Positions 1 to 9,458 of a stretch of DNA of 64,000 bases are shown here, in pieces. A program made the position numbers and the translations under genes. Position 1 is the stretch's first letter. Every line of letters begins with the position of its first letter. The notes under the pieces were generated by a model that was not told where the DNA came from, ran no database searches, and saw only the letters and a list, made by a program, of their open reading frames with translations. This DNA is from Mycolicibacterium psychrotolerans (GTDB taxonomy: Bacteria; Actinomycetota; Actinomycetes; Mycobacteriales; Mycobacteriaceae): contig NZ_AP022574.1 in NCBI RefSeq assembly GCF_010729305.1, positions 2,914,001 through 2,978,000 of the forward strand, given 5' to 3'.

Positions 1-14
1 AGCACGCCTGCCCG

Positions 15-830
15 TCAGAGCCGGCCGTCGATGCGCAGTTCCGGGTGCACCCACTCGGGCGACCGGCGCTCCTTGAACGCCAGGAACCCCTCGATGGATT
101 CGGGCGCGCCGAGGCTGGCCTGCATGCCGATGCGGTCGTAGAGCCCGAGGTAGCTGTCCAGGCTCGCCTTGATCACCGACCGGGCGTGCGGCGCGGTGCG
201 ACAACACTGGGCGAGCACCTCCCGGGCGGCGTCCTGCAGCTCGTCATGCGGCACCACCCGCGCGACCATGCCCCACTCCAGCGCCTCGGCCGCCGACAGC
301 GTACGGCCGGTGAACATCAGGTCGCGGGTGCGTACCGGACCGATCAGGCGCGCGAGCATGTGGCTGTAGTACGTGTCGGCGATGCCGCGGTAGAGCTCGG
401 GAACGCGGAACGTCGCCCGCTCGCTCACCACTGCCATGTCGGCGCACAACGCGATCTGCAGGCCACCGCCCTGGCACAGCCCGTTGACCGCGGCGACGAC
501 CGGCTTGGCGGACTGGCGCAGCGTGTCGAACGGCAGCGCGTCCATGCCCAGCGCCGACCCGAAGGTCAGCCAGTTGTCGGCCCCGCCGCCACCCATGTCG
601 CCGCCGGGGGCGAACACGTCGCCGGTGCCGGTGATGAGCAGACCCGCCAGATCCGGATCGCCGTCGACGTGCTTGACCGCGTACTTGATGCCGAAGTACA
701 TCGCCGGGGTCATCGCGTTGCGCGCTTCGGGCCGGTCGAGGGTGCACACCCCGAACGCCTTCTCCCGGGTGAAGCGCAGATACGGCGTGCCGAGCCAGTC
801 GCCGTCAGGGGGTCGGGGCGAAGTCGTCAC
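15..830 (-). CDS. Enoyl-CoA hydratase/isomerase family protein
   Basis: Crotonase-fold protein of 271 residues, a normal family length. The oxyanion-hole segments are visible as APGGDMGGGG at about residues 74-83 and CQGGGLQIA at about 119-127, and the conserved PEL follows at 144-146. Such enzymes hydrate or isomerise acyl-CoA thioesters in fatty-acid, amino-acid or ring degradation; the substrate cannot be read from sequence. It lies 24 bp downstream of the ribokinase gene on the same strand, so the two are probably co-transcribed, although no shared pathway is obvious. The stop codon is 15 bases from the window edge, so the gene is complete. Confidence 0.85.
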   Translation of the reverse strand: MTTSPRPPDGDWLGTPYLRFTREKAFGVCTLDRPEARNAMTPAMYFGIKYAVKHVDGDPDLAGLLITGTGDVFAPGGDMGGGGADNWLTFGSALGMDALPFDTLRQSAKPVVAAVNGLCQGGGLQIALCADMAVVSERATFRVPELYRGIADTYYSHMLARLIGPVRTRDLMFTGRTLSAAEALEWGMVARVVPHDELQDAAREVLAQCCRTAPHARSVIKASLDSYLGLYDRIGMQASLGAPESIEGFLAFKERRSPEWVHPELRIDGRL

Positions 831-854
831 GGCGTCGTCCTCACGGTCGGGACG

Positions 855-1718
855 TCACATGTCTTGGCCAAGGACGTCGTCGATGGCCTCACTGTAGGGC
901 GCGCAGTCGCCGGCGCCGTGCACCAGTGTCGCCAGTGCTCCCGCAGCCGCGGCGCGCCGCAGCGCGGTCTCGACGCCGGTGGTCCACGCGGCGGCCAGCA
1001 CCCCGGCGAACACGTCACCGGCCCCGGTCGTGTCCACCGCCTCCACTGCGGGTGCGGGCACGTCGACGCCGATGCCGTCGCCGCGGTAGGAGACGCCCTC
1101 GGCGCCGCGCGTCACGACCAGGTGCGCCACGCCGGCCTCGACCCAGTCCGGCGCCTCGGTCTCGTTGACGACGATGACGTCGGCGTGGTCGGCCAGGCGG
1201 GCCCGCTCGCCGGGGTCGGGGACGGCTGGCGAGGCGTTGACGACGACCACCGCCCCGGCCTCCCGCCCGACCCCCGCCGCGGCGACCGCGGTGGCGATCG
1301 GGATCTCCAGCGAGATGAGCACGACGTCGCTGTCGGCGATCACCGACCGGATGGCGGCCGAGCTGAGCGCCAGGTGTGCGTTGGCCCCCGGTGCGACGAC
1401 GATGGAGTTCTCGGCGTCCGCGTCGACGATGATCGCTGCCGTCCCGCTGGGGCCGGGCACCTCGACCGTCGCCTCCAGGCCCACACCATTGGCCCGCAGA
1501 TGCGCCCGCAGTTCCGCCGCCGCGCCATCGGTGCCCAATGCGGCGACCAGGTCGACGCTCGCACCGTCCCGGGCCGCCGCGACGGCCTGATTCGCCCCCT
1601 TGCCGCCGGGGGAGAGTGAGAGCTCCGACGCCAGCACCGTCTGGCCCGGCCGGGGCAGCGACGCGACCGTGAAGGAGAGGTCGGCATTGACACTGCCGAC
1701 CACGCAGATCCTCGCCAT
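855..1718 (-). CDS. rbsK: Ribokinase (PfkB family sugar kinase)
   Basis: Phosphorylates ribose or a related sugar with ATP. Both PfkB signatures are present in the 287-residue product: GGKGANQ at about 38-44 (sugar-binding loop) and DTTGAGD at about 229-235 (anion hole and catalytic Asp). The ATG at 1718 is preferred because the product then begins with the typical beta strand ([13 protein letters not shown]). A longer start at 1757 would run into the divergently transcribed proA at 1742. The 23-bp gap to proA must hold both upstream regions. True substrate specificity within the PfkB family is inferred. Confidence 0.83.
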   Translation of the reverse strand: MARICVVGSVNADLSFTVASLPRPGQTVLASELSLSPGGKGANQAVAAARDGASVDLVAALGTDGAAAELRAHLRANGVGLEATVEVPGPSGTAAIIVDADAENSIVVAPGANAHLALSSAAIRSVIADSDVVLISLEIPIATAVAAAGVGREAGAVVVVNASPAVPDPGERARLADHADVIVVNETEAPDWVEAGVAHLVVTRGAEGVSYRGDGIGVDVPAPAVEAVDTTGAGDVFAGVLAAAWTTGVETALRRAAAAGALATLVHGAGDCAPYSEAIDDVLGQDM

Positions 1719-1741
1719 CGCGGCAACGCTACGCTGGGCTA

Positions 1742-3001
1742 ATGAGTCTGCACGCACCGGAGCGCAGCGCGGTGGCCGACGATCTGCGCGGGCAGGTGCA
1801 CGACGCCGCCCGCCGCGCCCGCGTCGCGTCGCGCGGGCTGGCGACGCTGAGCACCGAGGCCAAGAACCAGGCGCTGCGCACAGCCGCCGACCACATTCTG
1901 ATGAACACCCGCACCATCCTGGAAGCCAACGAGGCGGATCTGGCCGCGGCGCGCGACGCGGGCACGCCCGAGGCGATGCTGGACCGGCTGGCGCTGACCC
2001 CGACGCGGGTCGAGGGCATCGCCGACGGACTGCGCCAGGTCGCCGGCCTGCCCGACCCGGTCGGTGAGGTGCTGCGCGGGCGGACCCTGCCCAACGGCCT
2101 GCAGTTGCGTCAGCAGCGCGTCCCGCTCGGGGTGGTCGGCATCGTCTACGAGGGCCGGCCCAATGTCACCGTCGACGCGTTCGGGCTCACCCTGAAATCC
2201 GGCAACGCCGTCCTGCTGCGGGGCAGTTCGTCGGCGGCGCGGTCCAACGCCGCGCTGGTCGACGCTTTGCGCGCCGCGCTGGCCACCGAGGGACTCGACG
2301 TCGACGCAGTGCAGTTGCTTCCGAGTGCGGACCGGGCCAGCGTCACGCACCTGATCCAGGCGCGCGGCCTGGTCGACGTGGTGATCCCGCGCGGCGGAGC
2401 CGGGCTGATCGACGCGGTCGTGCGCGACGCGCAGGTCCCCACGATCGAGACCGGTGTCGGCAATTGCCATGTCTACGTTCATTCCTCGGCTGATCTGGAC
2501 ATGGCCGAGGCCATCGTGCTCAACGCCAAGACGCGGCGGCCCAGCGTCTGCAACGCCGCCGAGTCGCTGTTGATCGACGCGGCCGTCGCCGACGTCGCGG
2601 TGCCGCGGCTGACCGGCGCGCTGCAGGCGGCCGGGGTGACGGTGCACGCCGACCCGTCCGACGAGGAGTTGCGCGCGGAGTTCCTGTCGATGGACATCGC
2701 GCTGGCGGTCGTCGACGGGATCGACGCGGCGATCGCCCACATCAACACCTACGGGACGGGCCACACCGAGGCCATCGTCACCACCGATCTCGCTGCCGCG
2801 CAACGGTTCACCGAACGAGTCGACGCCGCGGCGGTGATGGTGAACGCGTCGACGGCGTTCACCGACGGGGAGCAGTTCGGTTTCGGCGCCGAGATCGGCA
2901 TCTCCACCCAGAAGCTGCACGCCCGCGGCCCGATGGGGCTGCCCGAGTTGACGTCGACCAAGTGGATCGTCTGGGGTGACGGCCACACCCGTCCGGCCTG
3001 A
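1742..3001 (+). CDS. proA: Glutamate-5-semialdehyde dehydrogenase
   Basis: Catalyses the second step of proline synthesis, NADPH-dependent reduction of glutamyl-5-phosphate. The 419-residue length is typical for ProA. The family active-site region [14 protein letters not shown] places the catalytic Cys at about residue 270. The C-terminal [17 protein letters not shown] block is also typical. The gene precedes nadD by several genes, as in M. tuberculosis, but here a MoxR/VWA pair follows it directly (18 bp to the next start). Confidence 0.95.
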   Translation: MSLHAPERSAVADDLRGQVHDAARRARVASRGLATLSTEAKNQALRTAADHILMNTRTILEANEADLAAARDAGTPEAMLDRLALTPTRVEGIADGLRQVAGLPDPVGEVLRGRTLPNGLQLRQQRVPLGVVGIVYEGRPNVTVDAFGLTLKSGNAVLLRGSSSAARSNAALVDALRAALATEGLDVDAVQLLPSADRASVTHLIQARGLVDVVIPRGGAGLIDAVVRDAQVPTIETGVGNCHVYVHSSADLDMAEAIVLNAKTRRPSVCNAAESLLIDAAVADVAVPRLTGALQAAGVTVHADPSDEELRAEFLSMDIALAVVDGIDAAIAHINTYGTGHTEAIVTTDLAAAQRFTERVDAAAVMVNASTAFTDGEQFGFGAEIGISTQKLHARGPMGLPELTSTKWIVWGDGHTRPA

Positions 3002-3019
3002 GTCAGGAGAAAACCACAC

Positions 3020-3907
3020 GTGAGCGTCCCCGCACGCCCGGCGCCGCTGTTCGCCGACATCGACGATGTCGCGCGCCGGCTGGCCGAGACCGGCTACCTG
3101 CCCGACACCGCCACCGCGACCGCGGTGTTCCTCGCCGACCGGCTCGGCAAGCCCCTGCTGGTCGAGGGCCCGGCGGGCGTGGGCAAGACCGAACTGGCCC
3201 GCGCGATCGCCCAGGCCACCGGCTCGGGGCTGGTGCGGCTGCAGTGCTACGAGGGCGTCGACGAGGCGCGTGCGCTGTACGAGTGGAACCACGCCAAGCA
3301 GATCCTGCGCATTCAAACGGGCAACCAAGGCGGTCAGGGCGACTGGGACCAGACCAAGATGGACGTCTTCTCCGAGGAGTTCCTGCTCTCCCGGCCGCTG
3401 CTCACCGCGATCCGGCGCACCGACCCGACGGTGCTGCTGATCGACGAGACCGACAAGGCCGACATCGAGATCGAAGGTCTGCTGCTCGAGGTCCTCAGCG
3501 ACTTCGCGGTCACGGTGCCCGAACTCGGCACGATCGTCGCCGAGCGCAAACCGCTGGTCGTGCTGACCTCCAACGCGACCCGCGAGCTGTCCGAGGCGCT
3601 CAAGCGCCGCTGCCTGTTCCTGCACATCGACTTCCCCGACCCGGATCTGGAGCGGCGCATCCTGCTGTCGCGGGTGCCCGAGCTCCCCGAGCACCTGGCC
3701 GGTGAGCTGGTGCGCATCGTCGGCGTGCTGCGCGGCATGGCGCTGAAGAAGGTGCCGTCGGTGGCGGAGACGATCGACTGGGCGCGCACGGTGCTGGCGC
3801 TGGGTCTGGACACCATCGACGACGAGCTGATCGCCGCGACGCTCGGGGTGGTGCTCAAGCATCAGTCCGATCAGGTCAAGGCGTCAGGGGAGCTGAGGCT
3901 CAACTGA
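3020..3907 (+). CDS. MoxR-type AAA+ ATPase
   Basis: AAA+ chaperone-like ATPase of 295 residues. Walker A is GPAGVGKTE at about 50-58 and Walker B is LLIDETDKAD at about 139-148. MoxR proteins work with von Willebrand factor A partners to assemble or load metal cofactors into enzymes. The start is GTG, preceded by AGGAGA at a suitable distance. Its stop overlaps the ATG of the VWA gene (TGATG), indicating translational coupling. The client complex is not encoded nearby, so the target is unknown. Confidence 0.88.
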   Translation: MSVPARPAPLFADIDDVARRLAETGYLPDTATATAVFLADRLGKPLLVEGPAGVGKTELARAIAQATGSGLVRLQCYEGVDEARALYEWNHAKQILRIQTGNQGGQGDWDQTKMDVFSEEFLLSRPLLTAIRRTDPTVLLIDETDKADIEIEGLLLEVLSDFAVTVPELGTIVAERKPLVVLTSNATRELSEALKRRCLFLHIDFPDPDLERRILLSRVPELPEHLAGELVRIVGVLRGMALKKVPSVAETIDWARTVLALGLDTIDDELIAATLGVVLKHQSDQVKASGELRLN

Positions 3908-5340
3908 TGGCGCCCCGACGCACCCGCCCGCCCCAGCCCCTGGCGCCGCACGGAATCCCCGGCCACCTGGTCGAATTCGTCGAGGCGCTGCGCGGGTCCG
4001 GGATCGCGGTGGGTCCGTCGGAGACGGTGGACGCCGGCCGGGTGATGAGTGTGCTCGGTCTGGGAGATCGGCTGGCGCTGCGCGAGGGCATCGCGTGCGC
4101 GGTGCTGCGCCGACCGGACCACCGGGACACCTACGACGCGCTGTTCGATCTGTACTTCCCGGCCGCGCTGGGCGCCAGGACCGTGCTGGACGACTCCGAG
4201 GACGGCGAGGGGCTGCCGCCCGACGACGTCGAGGCACTGCGCCAGGCACTGGTCGACATGCTCTCCGAGAACGAGGAACTCGCCAACCTGGACGAGCGGC
4301 TGGCGGCGATGATCGCCCAGATCGTCGAGGCCTACGGCCGGTACAACTCCAGCCGCGGACCGTCGTACTCGTCGTACCAGGCGCTCAAGGCGATGAGCCT
4401 GGACGACCTCGAGGGGCGGCTGCTGGCCGGTCTGCTGGCGCCCTACGGCGAGGAACCCAGTCCCACGCAGGAGCAGATCGCCAAAGCGCTTGCCGCTCAA
4501 CGTATCGCACAGCTCCGCCGGATGGTGGAGGCGGAGACCAAGCGGCGCACCGCCGAGCAGCTGGGCCGCGAGCACGTGCAGACCTACGGGGTGCCGCAGC
4601 TGGCCGAGAACGTCGAGTTCCTGCGCGCTTCGGGGGAGCAGCTGCGGCAGATGCGCCGCGTGGTCGCGCCGCTGGCGCGGACGCTTGCCACCCGGCTGGC
4701 CGCACGCCGGCGGCGTTCCCGCGCCGGGGAGATCGATCTGCGTAAGACGCTGCGCAAGTCGATGTCGACGGGCGGCGTGCCGATCGACGTCGTACTCAAG
4801 AAGCCGCACCCCGCCCGGCCGGAGCTGGTCGTGCTGTGCGACGTGTCGGGATCGGTGGCCGGTTTCAGCCACTTCACGCTGCTGCTGGTGCACGCACTGC
4901 GGCAACAATTCTCACGCGTCCGGGTGTTCGCTTTCATCGACACCACCGACGAGGTCACCGAATTGTTCGGCCCCGACGCCGATTTGGCCGTCGCGGTGCA
5001 GCGCATCACCCGGGAGGCGGGTGTGTACACCCGCGACGGGCACTCCGACTACGGCCACGCGTTCGTGTCGTTCCTCGACAGGTTCCCGAACGTGCTGTCG
5101 CCACGCAGCTCGCTGCTGGTGCTCGGCGACGCCCGCAACAACTACCGCAATCCCGAGGCCGACCTGCTCGCCCACATGGTCAACGCCAGCCGCCACGCGC
5201 ACTGGCTCAACCCCGAGCCGCGGCACCTGTGGGGCAGCGGCGATTCCGCGGTGCCGCGCTACGAAGACGTGATCACGATGCACGAGTGCCGCTCGGCCAA
5301 GCAGCTCGCCTCGGTGATCGACGCGCTCCTGCCCGTCTAG
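3907..5340 (+). CDS. VWA domain protein, CoxE-like partner of MoxR
   Basis: A 477-residue protein with an N-terminal Arg/Ala-rich helical region and a C-terminal von Willebrand A domain. The metal-ion-dependent adhesion motif DVSGSVAG starts at about residue 312. This is the usual partner of MoxR ATPases; CoxD/CoxE-type pairs mature Cu/Mo or other metalloenzymes. It overlaps moxR by one base and is followed by a convergent operon, so transcription probably ends in the following inverted repeat. No signal peptide is visible, so the protein is probably cytoplasmic. Confidence 0.82.
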   Translation: MAPRRTRPPQPLAPHGIPGHLVEFVEALRGSGIAVGPSETVDAGRVMSVLGLGDRLALREGIACAVLRRPDHRDTYDALFDLYFPAALGARTVLDDSEDGEGLPPDDVEALRQALVDMLSENEELANLDERLAAMIAQIVEAYGRYNSSRGPSYSSYQALKAMSLDDLEGRLLAGLLAPYGEEPSPTQEQIAKALAAQRIAQLRRMVEAETKRRTAEQLGREHVQTYGVPQLAENVEFLRASGEQLRQMRRVVAPLARTLATRLAARRRRSRAGEIDLRKTLRKSMSTGGVPIDVVLKKPHPARPELVVLCDVSGSVAGFSHFTLLLVHALRQQFSRVRVFAFIDTTDEVTELFGPDADLAVAVQRITREAGVYTRDGHSDYGHAFVSFLDRFPNVLSPRSSLLVLGDARNNYRNPEADLLAHMVNASRHAHWLNPEPRHLWGSGDSAVPRYEDVITMHECRSAKQLASVIDALLPV

Positions 5341-5347
5341 GTCTTCC

Positions 5348-5410
5348 CGCCGAACTTGCATTCCGCGTGGGTTTTTCGCGGGATTGTGCGCGTGGAATAC
5401 AGTTTCGGCG
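5348..5410. repeat. Long imperfect inverted repeat between convergent genes
   Basis: The arms begin CGCCGAACTTG and end CAGTTTCGGCG. Over 22 positions, 17 pair, including blocks CGCCGAA/TTCGGCG and ATTCC/GGAAT. The centre holds a T-run (GGGTTTTTCGCGGG). It fills almost the whole 79-bp gap between two converging operons, so it could act as a bidirectional terminator or be a copy of a dispersed palindromic repeat. Confidence 0.6.
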
Positions 5411-5419
5411 CTGGGAAAG

Positions 5420-6658
5420 CTAGGCGAAGGAGACCATGACCTCGCCGCCCTTGGGGTCGGCGTCGGCGACCAGCGACCACGGCGCCCGGTAGACCCGGCC
5501 CGGCGCCGCCGGCCACAGCGTGCGTGTGGTGCCCAGCACCCGTCCGTCCTGCACGGCCCGCAGCACCGGCAGCCGTCGGTACTCGTCGGTCCACAGCAGC
5601 AGGTCGCCGCGCGCCGCGGCTCCGCCGTCCAGCGACACGAGTTGCGGCGCAGCCCATCTCAACGGCGGCGTGACCCGGATGCGGGCAGCGGCACGCACCG
5701 GCTCCGCGCGGTCGCCGGTGCGCAGCCAGTGCCGTACGGCGGTCGCGACGTGGCGGCCGTCGAGCGCGGCACCGTCGGCGGTGTCCACCGGATGCAGCAG
5801 GTTGCCGACCGCGAACACGCCGGGATGGCTCGTCCGGAGCGCGGCGTCGACGGCCGGTCCCCGGGTCGCCGGGTCCATCCGGAGCCCCGCGGCCCGGGCC
5901 AGTTCATGGTCGGGTATCCAGTCGCCGGTGAAAACAACCGTGTCGCAATCGATTTCACGGCGCTCAGCACCGCGTTCCACGGTGACCGAACGTACCCGGC
6001 CCTTGCCGTGCACGGCGACCAGCCGGGCGCTGGTCAGCACCGGGCCCTTGAGTAGCCCGCGGCCCGCCGCGCGGAACGCGGCGTACGCCTCGGCGCGGGG
6101 GTAGCCGCTGATCATCGCCACCGTCGCGCACCCGGCGTCGCGCAGGGTCAACACCGCCGACCAGCTGACCAGTTCGGCACCGACGATCACGGCGCGCGTG
6201 CCGACGCGGCCGTGGTGCAGGTGCACGAGGTTCTGCAACTGGCCGGTGGTGTAGACGCCGTCGGGCCGGTCGCCGGGAATCAGCCGCGCCGGACGCGGCC
6301 GTTCCCGCGCCCCGGTCGCGAGGATCACCGCGTCGGCGGTGACGGTGCGCACGCCGCGGGGCGAGGTGATCTGCAGCGTCCGCTCACCCGCCCACCCGGT
6401 GACCATCGCCTCGGTCTCCAGGTGCGCGCCCGCGTCGGCGGCCATCGCGGTGAGCCGCCGGGCGTAGGCCGGCCCGGAGACGAAGCGCCGCAGATCGCGC
6501 AGACCGTACCCGGGATGGTCGCTGTGCCGGGGGATTCCGCCGGTGGCGGCCTCCCTCTCGAGCACCAGCACCTCGCCGTCGACCTCCGGTGCCAGTGCGG
6601 CCGCGGCGGTCAACCCGGAGGGTCCACCGCCGACGATCGTGATCGCGACGCGGTTCAC
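5420..6658 (-). CDS. FAD-dependent NAD(P)-binding oxidoreductase, HcnB/SoxA-like
   Basis: A 412-residue flavoprotein with the N-terminal dinucleotide fold GGGPSG at 10-15 and a second nucleotide-binding stretch (VILATGARERPRPARLI) in the middle. A C-terminal extension of about 90 residues follows the flavin domain. The GTG start at 6658 overlaps the stop of the upstream dehydrogenase gene (GTGA), so the two are translationally coupled. It probably passes electrons to or from the GlpA-like dehydrogenase encoded upstream. The substrate is unknown. Confidence 0.75.
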   Translation of the reverse strand: MNRVAITIVGGGPSGLTAAAALAPEVDGEVLVLEREAATGGIPRHSDHPGYGLRDLRRFVSGPAYARRLTAMAADAGAHLETEAMVTGWAGERTLQITSPRGVRTVTADAVILATGARERPRPARLIPGDRPDGVYTTGQLQNLVHLHHGRVGTRAVIVGAELVSWSAVLTLRDAGCATVAMISGYPRAEAYAAFRAAGRGLLKGPVLTSARLVAVHGKGRVRSVTVERGAERREIDCDTVVFTGDWIPDHELARAAGLRMDPATRGPAVDAALRTSHPGVFAVGNLLHPVDTADGAALDGRHVATAVRHWLRTGDRAEPVRAAARIRVTPPLRWAAPQLVSLDGGAAARGDLLLWTDEYRRLPVLRAVQDGRVLGTTRTLWPAAPGRVYRAPWSLVADADPKGGEVMVSFA

Positions 6659-8040
6659 CGCGCGGTCCCGGCGGCCAGCAACTGCGCGGTGTGCGCGCCG
6701 CAGTAGAAGCCCTGGCACCGCCCGTTCATCACCCGGGTGCGCCGGCGCAGACCGTCCAGATCCGCGGGCGGGATCGGCGAGGCGAACGCGTCGCGGATCT
6801 CGCCGGCGCTGACCCGCTCGCAGAAGCACACGATGCGGCCGTATTCCGGGTCGGCGGCGATGCGTTCGGCATCCTGGTACGGCCGCACGCCGACCTCGCC
6901 GATGTTCGGCATACGCGGCGGCGGGGGCAGGCCGTCGCGCTCGGTGACGTCCACGCCGGCCTCGGCGAGCAGGCCGGTCACGTACTCGGCCACCGCCATC
7001 CCCGAGGTCAGGCCCGTCGACCGGATGCCGCCGACCAGGACGTAGCGGGCGGCGGGGTCGACGTCGATCAGATAGTCGTCGTGATCGCTGGCTGCGCGCA
7101 GCCCGGCATAGGTCGCGGTGATCTCCTCGTCGAACAGCGCAGGCATCAGCGCGCGCCCCTTCGACACCAGGAAGTCGAATCCGCTCTCGGAGGTGCCGGT
7201 CGCGGTGCGGTCGGTCAGGTTCTCCGACGTCGGGCCCACCATCACGTTGCCGTAGATGGTCGGGCTGACCAGCACACCCTTTCCGCGCGACGACGGCACC
7301 GCCAGCACGATCACCGGCACCATCGGCCGGGCGAGCTTGTCGAACACGAGAAGCTCACCGCGCCGCGGTGTGACGGTGAAGCGCTGGTGGCCGAACGCGG
7401 CGTCGAGGTGGTCGGCGCCCAGTCCGGCCGCGTTGATCACCCATCGGGCCCGCACGTCGCCGCGGGTGGTGTGCAGGGTGGTGTGCTCGGGTCCCGCGGT
7501 CGCGGCCGTCGCCCGGGCGCCGCGCAGCAGGGTGGCGCCCCGGGCGACGGCGTCGGTGGCCAGCGCCAGGTTGGTGGTCCACGTGCAGATGATCGACTCG
7601 CCGGGCACGGTCAGTCCGGCCAGCGCGCCGGGCCCCAGATCGGGCACCCGGCGGTAGATCTCTTCGGTCTGCACCAGTCCGCAGTCGCGGTAGCCGTTGC
7701 GTTCGGCCTTGACCATCAGGCCGGGCAGCGCGTCGGCCTCCTCCTCGGTCCAGGCCACCAGCATCGCGCCGGTGCGCTCGACCGGGATGCCGGTCTGCTC
7801 GGCGTAGGCGCCGAGCAGGTCGTACCCGCGGGCGACGAGCCGGGACTCCAACGTTCCCGGGGTGGCGTCGAAACCGGTGTGCAGCAGGGCCGTGTTGGCC
7901 TTGCTGGTGCCGTCACCGACGTCGTCGCGTGCCTCGACCAGCGTGACCGTGAGGTGCGTGGCGGCCAGGGCCCTGGCGATCGCGCATCCGACGATCCCGG
8001 CCCCGACGACGACGACGTCGGAGGTGACGTCGGAACTCAT
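6655..8040 (-). CDS. FAD-dependent glycerol-3-phosphate dehydrogenase-like protein with BFD [2Fe-2S] domain
   Basis: A 461-residue protein. The N-terminal FAD motif GAGIVG is at 13-18 and DAO-type core sequences continue to about 370. A C-terminal BFD-like Cys set follows at about C405, C407, C442 and C447 (CFC ... RCQGFYC), which should hold a [2Fe-2S] cluster. This is the domain order of anaerobic GlpA-type glycerol-3-phosphate dehydrogenases. It sits directly after an FGGY kinase (ATGA overlap), so it probably oxidises the phosphorylated product of that kinase. No GlpC-like membrane subunit is present. Confidence 0.8.
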   Translation of the reverse strand: MSSDVTSDVVVVGAGIVGCAIARALAATHLTVTLVEARDDVGDGTSKANTALLHTGFDATPGTLESRLVARGYDLLGAYAEQTGIPVERTGAMLVAWTEEEADALPGLMVKAERNGYRDCGLVQTEEIYRRVPDLGPGALAGLTVPGESIICTWTTNLALATDAVARGATLLRGARATAATAGPEHTTLHTTRGDVRARWVINAAGLGADHLDAAFGHQRFTVTPRRGELLVFDKLARPMVPVIVLAVPSSRGKGVLVSPTIYGNVMVGPTSENLTDRTATGTSESGFDFLVSKGRALMPALFDEEITATYAGLRAASDHDDYLIDVDPAARYVLVGGIRSTGLTSGMAVAEYVTGLLAEAGVDVTERDGLPPPPRMPNIGEVGVRPYQDAERIAADPEYGRIVCFCERVSAGEIRDAFASPIPPADLDGLRRRTRVMNGRCQGFYCGAHTAQLLAAGTAR

Positions 8041-9458
8041 GGCGTGCTCTCCTCTACGGCGTGGCGCCAACGCGCCAGGAACTCGGCGGCCCGTGCGGCC
8101 GGCCATTCCGGTTGGTAGGTGTGTTGCGGTGCCCAGGTGCCGACCGCGTCGGCGACGGCCAGATCCGGTTCGACGGCGAGCCGGGCGCACGCGGCGGCCC
8201 CGAGCGCGGTGGCGTGCTGCGAGGGATAGACGTCGACGGGCATCCGGGCAAGATCGGCCTGCGCCTGCATCAGTGCCGCCGACCGGGTGAGGCCGCCGTC
8301 GACACGCAGCCGGGTCAGCGGCCGGCCGAGATCCGCGGACACCAGCTCGGTCAGCGCGGTCACCTGGGCGGCGATTCCCTCGAGCAGCGCGCGCATCAGG
8401 TGCCCCCGCTGGCTGGACAGGGTCATCCCGGTGAAGCTGGCCGTCGCCGCGGCGTTCCACCACGGCGCGGCCAGCCCCGCAAGGGCGGGTACGCAGAGCA
8501 CGCCGTCGCTCGACGGTGCGGCCACGGCGTCGATCTGGTCAGCGGCGGGCACCAGGCCGAGGTCGACGGCCCACCGGATGGCCGAGGCCGCGGTGTAGAC
8601 CTGGCCGTCGACGCAGTACGCCGTCTGGTCGCGCAGCCGCCACGCCACCGATGTCGTGAGTCCCCACCGGGAGCGCACGGGTTGGGTGCCGAGCTGCGCC
8701 AGCAGGAACGCCCCGGTGCCGTACGTGCATTTCGCCGAGCCCGCGTCCAGGCAGCTCTCGGCAAGCAGCGCGGCCTGCTGGTCGACGATGAGTCCGCCCA
8801 CCGGCAGTGTCGGCCCGAAAACGTCGGTGTGGCCGACGATCTGGTCGCAGGCCACGATCTCGGGCAGGGCTTCGCCGGCCAGTCCGAAGAGGGCGACGAG
8901 GTCGTCGTCCCAGGCCGGGTCGTCCAGCGCGGTCAGCAGCGACCGGCTGGCGGTCGACGCGTCGGTGACGAACGCGCCGCACAGCCGGTGCACCAGCCAG
9001 GCGTCGGTCGTCGTCACGACGCCGTCGCGGGTCAGGTTCGCCCGGATCCAGGCCATCTTCGGCGCCGAGAAGTAGGGGTCCAGGACGAGCCCGGTCCGCT
9101 GGGCGACCTCCCCGGCGTGGCCGGCCAGGGACGCGCACAGGGCTTCGGCGCGCCGGTCCTGCCAGACGATCGCCGGGGTGAGCGCGCGCCCGCTGCCGCG
9201 GTCCCAGGCCAGCACGGTCTCACCCTGGTTGGCCAGCGCGACCGCGAGCACGGGCACGCCTGCGTCGGCCAGTGCGCGCCGTCCGGCGGTGACCACGCTG
9301 TCGAACAGCGCTTCCGGGTCCTGCTCGACGCCGCCGCCGGGCAGGTATTCCGGCCGCAGGGACACCTCCGCCAGAGCGCACACCTCCCCGCGGTCGTCGA
9401 CGACGACGGCCTTGGTGCCTGAGGTGCCCTGGTCGATCGCCAGGATGTGTCCGCTCAC
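8037..9458 (-). CDS. FGGY-family kinase, glycerol kinase-like
   Basis: A 473-residue kinase. The N-terminal phosphate-binding loop DQGTSGTK is at about 9-16, and a C-terminal DGGLTRS motif lies near residue 400, both typical of the FGGY fold. It phosphorylates a polyol or sugar with ATP; glycerol is the best guess from resemblance and from the following GlpA-like dehydrogenase. The GTG at 9458 overlaps the stop of the permease gene and gives a product starting at the conserved first strand. Specificity remains inferred. Confidence 0.8.
   Translation of the reverse strand: MSGHILAIDQGTSGTKAVVVDDRGEVCALAEVSLRPEYLPGGGVEQDPEALFDSVVTAGRRALADAGVPVLAVALANQGETVLAWDRGSGRALTPAIVWQDRRAEALCASLAGHAGEVAQRTGLVLDPYFSAPKMAWIRANLTRDGVVTTTDAWLVHRLCGAFVTDASTASRSLLTALDDPAWDDDLVALFGLAGEALPEIVACDQIVGHTDVFGPTLPVGGLIVDQQAALLAESCLDAGSAKCTYGTGAFLLAQLGTQPVRSRWGLTTSVAWRLRDQTAYCVDGQVYTAASAIRWAVDLGLVPAADQIDAVAAPSSDGVLCVPALAGLAAPWWNAAATASFTGMTLSSQRGHLMRALLEGIAAQVTALTELVSADLGRPLTRLRVDGGLTRSAALMQAQADLARMPVDVYPSQHATALGAAACARLAVEPDLAVADAVGTWAPQHTYQPEWPAARAAEFLARWRHAVEESTP

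Noticed and set aside
45..1619. Long plus-strand ORF opposite the enoyl-CoA hydratase and ribokinase
   Set aside because: Shadow frame of GC-rich coding DNA. The protein has no family features, while the minus-strand genes have clear motifs.
1739..3862. Long minus-strand ORF opposite proA and moxR
   Set aside because: Spans two well-defined genes and their boundary and is rich in Arg, His and Gly, as expected for an antisense shadow.
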